Source: an uncultured Collinsella sp.
GTDB taxonomy: Bacteria; Actinomycetota; Coriobacteriia; Coriobacteriales; Coriobacteriaceae
NCBI GenBank assembly: GCA_900542825.1
Contig: UQOY01000012.1
Coordinates: forward strand, 1 to 61,865
Length of the DNA: 61,865 nucleotides
Direction of reading: 5' to 3'
A program made the position numbers and the translations under genes. The notes below the pieces were generated by a model. The model was not told the origin of the DNA. It saw only the letters and a list, made by a program, of their open reading frames with translations, and did not search any database. Each line of letters opens with the position of its first letter. Position 1 is the first letter of the stretch. This document shows positions 60,313 through 61,865 of the stretch, piece by piece.

Positions 60313-61713
60313 GTGTGCGCGATAATTCACTTTGGAACTGACGGTTGGCGAGCTCGCGTCGACGGAGACTTTACTATCAACAACGTCGCTCGTGTCACCG
60401 ATGCTATCGGCAGGCTATGGCAAAAGACGAATCCCGGTAAAACGGTATATGTAGGATTTGACACTCGGCCGCAAGCGTGCGAGTTCGCCGAGCTTGCGGC
60501 GGGCGTGATTGCCGCCCACGGGCTCGATGCCGTGCTCGTGTCTCGACCGGTGCCGACTCCTGCTCTTACGTGGGCGGCTGCGTATGACGGCGAGGCATGC
60601 GGCGCGCTTATGGTGACGGGCTCACATCATCCGCAGGGCTATCTATGCCTTAAGCTGCGGATGGGTGATGGCTCGACGGCCAACCAGGATGTCATCGAAG
60701 AGCTCGAAGAGACGATGGCCGCCGAGCCACTGGGACTCGAGGGGCAATACCGCACGGCAGATATTATTCCCGACTATATGCGAGCGGTGGCATCGTTTGT
60801 CGACGCGGATGCCATTCGCGCCGCGCATATGCGTGTGGTGGTTGACCCCATGGGCGGAGCTGCGCAGGGATATCTTGCCGACTTGCTTCGAGAGCTTGGC
60901 GTCGAAGTCCACGAGATTCACGCCGACGAGACGACCGATAGGGGAGATATCTGCCCCGACCCGGTCGAGCCGTGGGTGGATGCTTGTGAGCGCGCAGTTG
61001 TCGAAGACGGGGCGTGCGCCGGTCTGGTGACTGATGGCGACGCCGATCGTATCGGCGCGGTTGATGAGCGCGGCAGATATATACATCCACATCAGATCAT
61101 GGCGCTCGTTTTGGGCGATTTGGTCCAGTATCGCAATCTGAAGGGACGCGTCGTCGTCAACCTTTCATGCTCCACGCTTGTGCGTCGCATTGCCGAGGCG
61201 CTCGGCTGCCGCGTGGTCATCAAGCCCGTCGGTTTTAAATATATAGCCGCCGAGATGAAGAAGGGCGGCGTTCTCGTGGGCGGTGAAGAAGCCGGTGGTA
61301 TCGGTATCGCCGCGCACATGCCCGAGCGCGACGGCATCCTTGCCTGCCTGATTTTATGCGAGCTCATGGCCAAGACCGGCGCGCCCTTGGGCGTGCTTAT
61401 CGATCAGCTCGAGGCGAGTTTTGGCAAGACGAGTTACGGACGTCGAGATTTGCGTCTTGAGGCCGAGGATGCCGAGACGTTGCGCACGCTGCTTCCCGGC
61501 GTGAATCCCAAGTCGATATGCGGCAAGGCGCCACAGAGCGTAAGCCATATGGATGGCTTACGTCTGGCATTTGAGGATGACACCTGGCTACTGATCCGTC
61601 CCAGCGGGACCGAACCGGTGGTGCGCGTGTACGCCGAGGGCTTTTCGGTGGAGGAGCGCGATGAGCTGCTAGATGCCGGCTGCGCTTTGGCCAGGGGTGC
61701 ATATCGGCTCTAG
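60313..61713 (+). CDS. Phosphoglucomutase/phosphomannomutase family protein
   Basis: A 466-aa alpha-D-phosphohexomutase. Domain 1 begins IIHFGTDGWRARVDGDFT; the active-site phosphoserine loop is MVTGSHHPQGY (usual TASHNP form altered but Ser-His kept). The metal loop is VTDGDADRIGAVD, the sugar-binding loop GGEEAGGIG, and the phosphate-binding loop RPSGTEPVVRVYAE. GTG at 60313 follows GAGGTG at 8 nt; the upstream in-frame ATG at 60235 adds an unrelated stretch. Substrate is glucose, mannose or glucosamine phosphate; not separable from sequence here. Confidence 0.9.
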   Translation: MCAIIHFGTDGWRARVDGDFTINNVARVTDAIGRLWQKTNPGKTVYVGFDTRPQACEFAELAAGVIAAHGLDAVLVSRPVPTPALTWAAAYDGEACGALMVTGSHHPQGYLCLKLRMGDGSTANQDVIEELEETMAAEPLGLEGQYRTADIIPDYMRAVASFVDADAIRAAHMRVVVDPMGGAAQGYLADLLRELGVEVHEIHADETTDRGDICPDPVEPWVDACERAVVEDGACAGLVTDGDADRIGAVDERGRYIHPHQIMALVLGDLVQYRNLKGRVVVNLSCSTLVRRIAEALGCRVVIKPVGFKYIAAEMKKGGVLVGGEEAGGIGIAAHMPERDGILACLILCELMAKTGAPLGVLIDQLEASFGKTSYGRRDLRLEAEDAETLRTLLPGVNPKSICGKAPQSVSHMDGLRLAFEDDTWLLIRPSGTEPVVRVYAEGFSVEERDELLDAGCALARGAYRL

Positions 61714-61865
61714 CCATGGGGCTACTCTATATAAAGATGTGCTCGGCGAGCGGTAGCTAACAGCTGGCGAGCGTCAGCTGAGGGCACAGTTGTGTAGGAA
61801 ATGTGTGCGCCCAGATTCCCGCCCACGGGGCCCCTCCGGTCTGGCAATATATCTCCTTGCCGCGC
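61714..61865. other. Right-end non-coding stretch
   Basis: No gene seen. Contains a CAGCTG-flanked small hairpin (near 61770-61790) and a GC-rich segment. It could be the start of an untranslated leader or RNA gene running out of the window, but I recognise no known RNA family. Confidence 0.3.

Noticed and set aside
61714..61865. RNase P RNA, tmRNA or glmS ribozyme at the right end
   Set aside because: None of the conserved core sequences of these RNAs could be found; position after a phosphohexomutase alone is not evidence.

Overview
The window is GC-rich bacterial chromosome, densely coded mostly on the + strand. GTG and TTG starts are frequent, and ATGAGTAA or TAATG stop/start overlaps are common. 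Gene content (mannose-family PTS with a LevR-like regulator, atpIBEFHAGDC followed by murA, KdpDE, paired exporters under a MarR regulator, many short hairpin repeats between genes) fits an anaerobic gut actinobacterium of the Coriobacteriia, most like Collinsella. That assignment is an inference from protein character, not a database result.

Layout. 1-3.2 kb: a KdpD-like kinase lacking the usual N-terminal domains, KdpE, and a small P-loop kinase. 3.3-12.2 kb: a sugar island with a LevR/PRD regulator, PTS EIIB-EIIC-EIID, a block of four hairpins, EIIA, a Nif3-like protein, a ceramidase-like protein and a HAD phosphatase; identical TGTCGAC boxes precede the regulator and the PTS operon. 12.3-19 kb: rlmKL (-), a second HAD phosphatase, transaldolase, tex (-). 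19.4-23.6 kb: a heterodimeric ABC exporter operon led by a MarR repressor with a clear promoter/operator. 23.7-24.1 kb: a repeat-rich gene-free stretch. 24.3-27.3 kb: pyridoxamine kinase, a TIGR04076-like protein, a low-molecular-weight phosphatase and an MFS transporter.

27.4-33.5 kb is the most interesting locus. A promoter with an overlapping palindrome precedes a gene fusing an LpdD-like domain to an isopentenyl-diphosphate-isomerase-like Nudix domain. A DASS-family transporter, a UbiD decarboxylase, a UbiX flavin prenyltransferase and a MerR regulator follow. I read this as a self-contained prenylated-FMN decarboxylation module that makes its own prenyl donor beside the enzyme that uses it.

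33.7-40.2 kb: an acidic membrane protein, an aldose-epimerase-like protein, an amino-acid ABC transporter (binding protein, permease, ATPase) and an M20 peptidase interrupted in frame by a repeat. 40.5-47.3 kb: prfA, prmC with a large acidic insertion, hicAB with its operator, a YrdC-domain protein, glpK and upp. 47.6-54.5 kb: the F1Fo ATP synthase operon. 54.5-61.7 kb: murA, an LCP cell-wall ligase, pepT (-), a DtxR-type regulator, a homocysteine S-methyltransferase-like protein and a phosphohexomutase.

Across the window, gene 3' ends carry a family of about 145-bp elements (copies near 23.7, 31.8, 35.5, 41.6 and a double copy at 57.1 kb). Their stems differ in sequence but stay paired, while the loops and single-stranded blocks are conserved. 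That is the signature of a selected or mobile RNA structure. Shorter REP-like hairpins, a 156-bp element with 26-bp perfect terminal inverted repeats, and a nested four-copy palindrome are also present.
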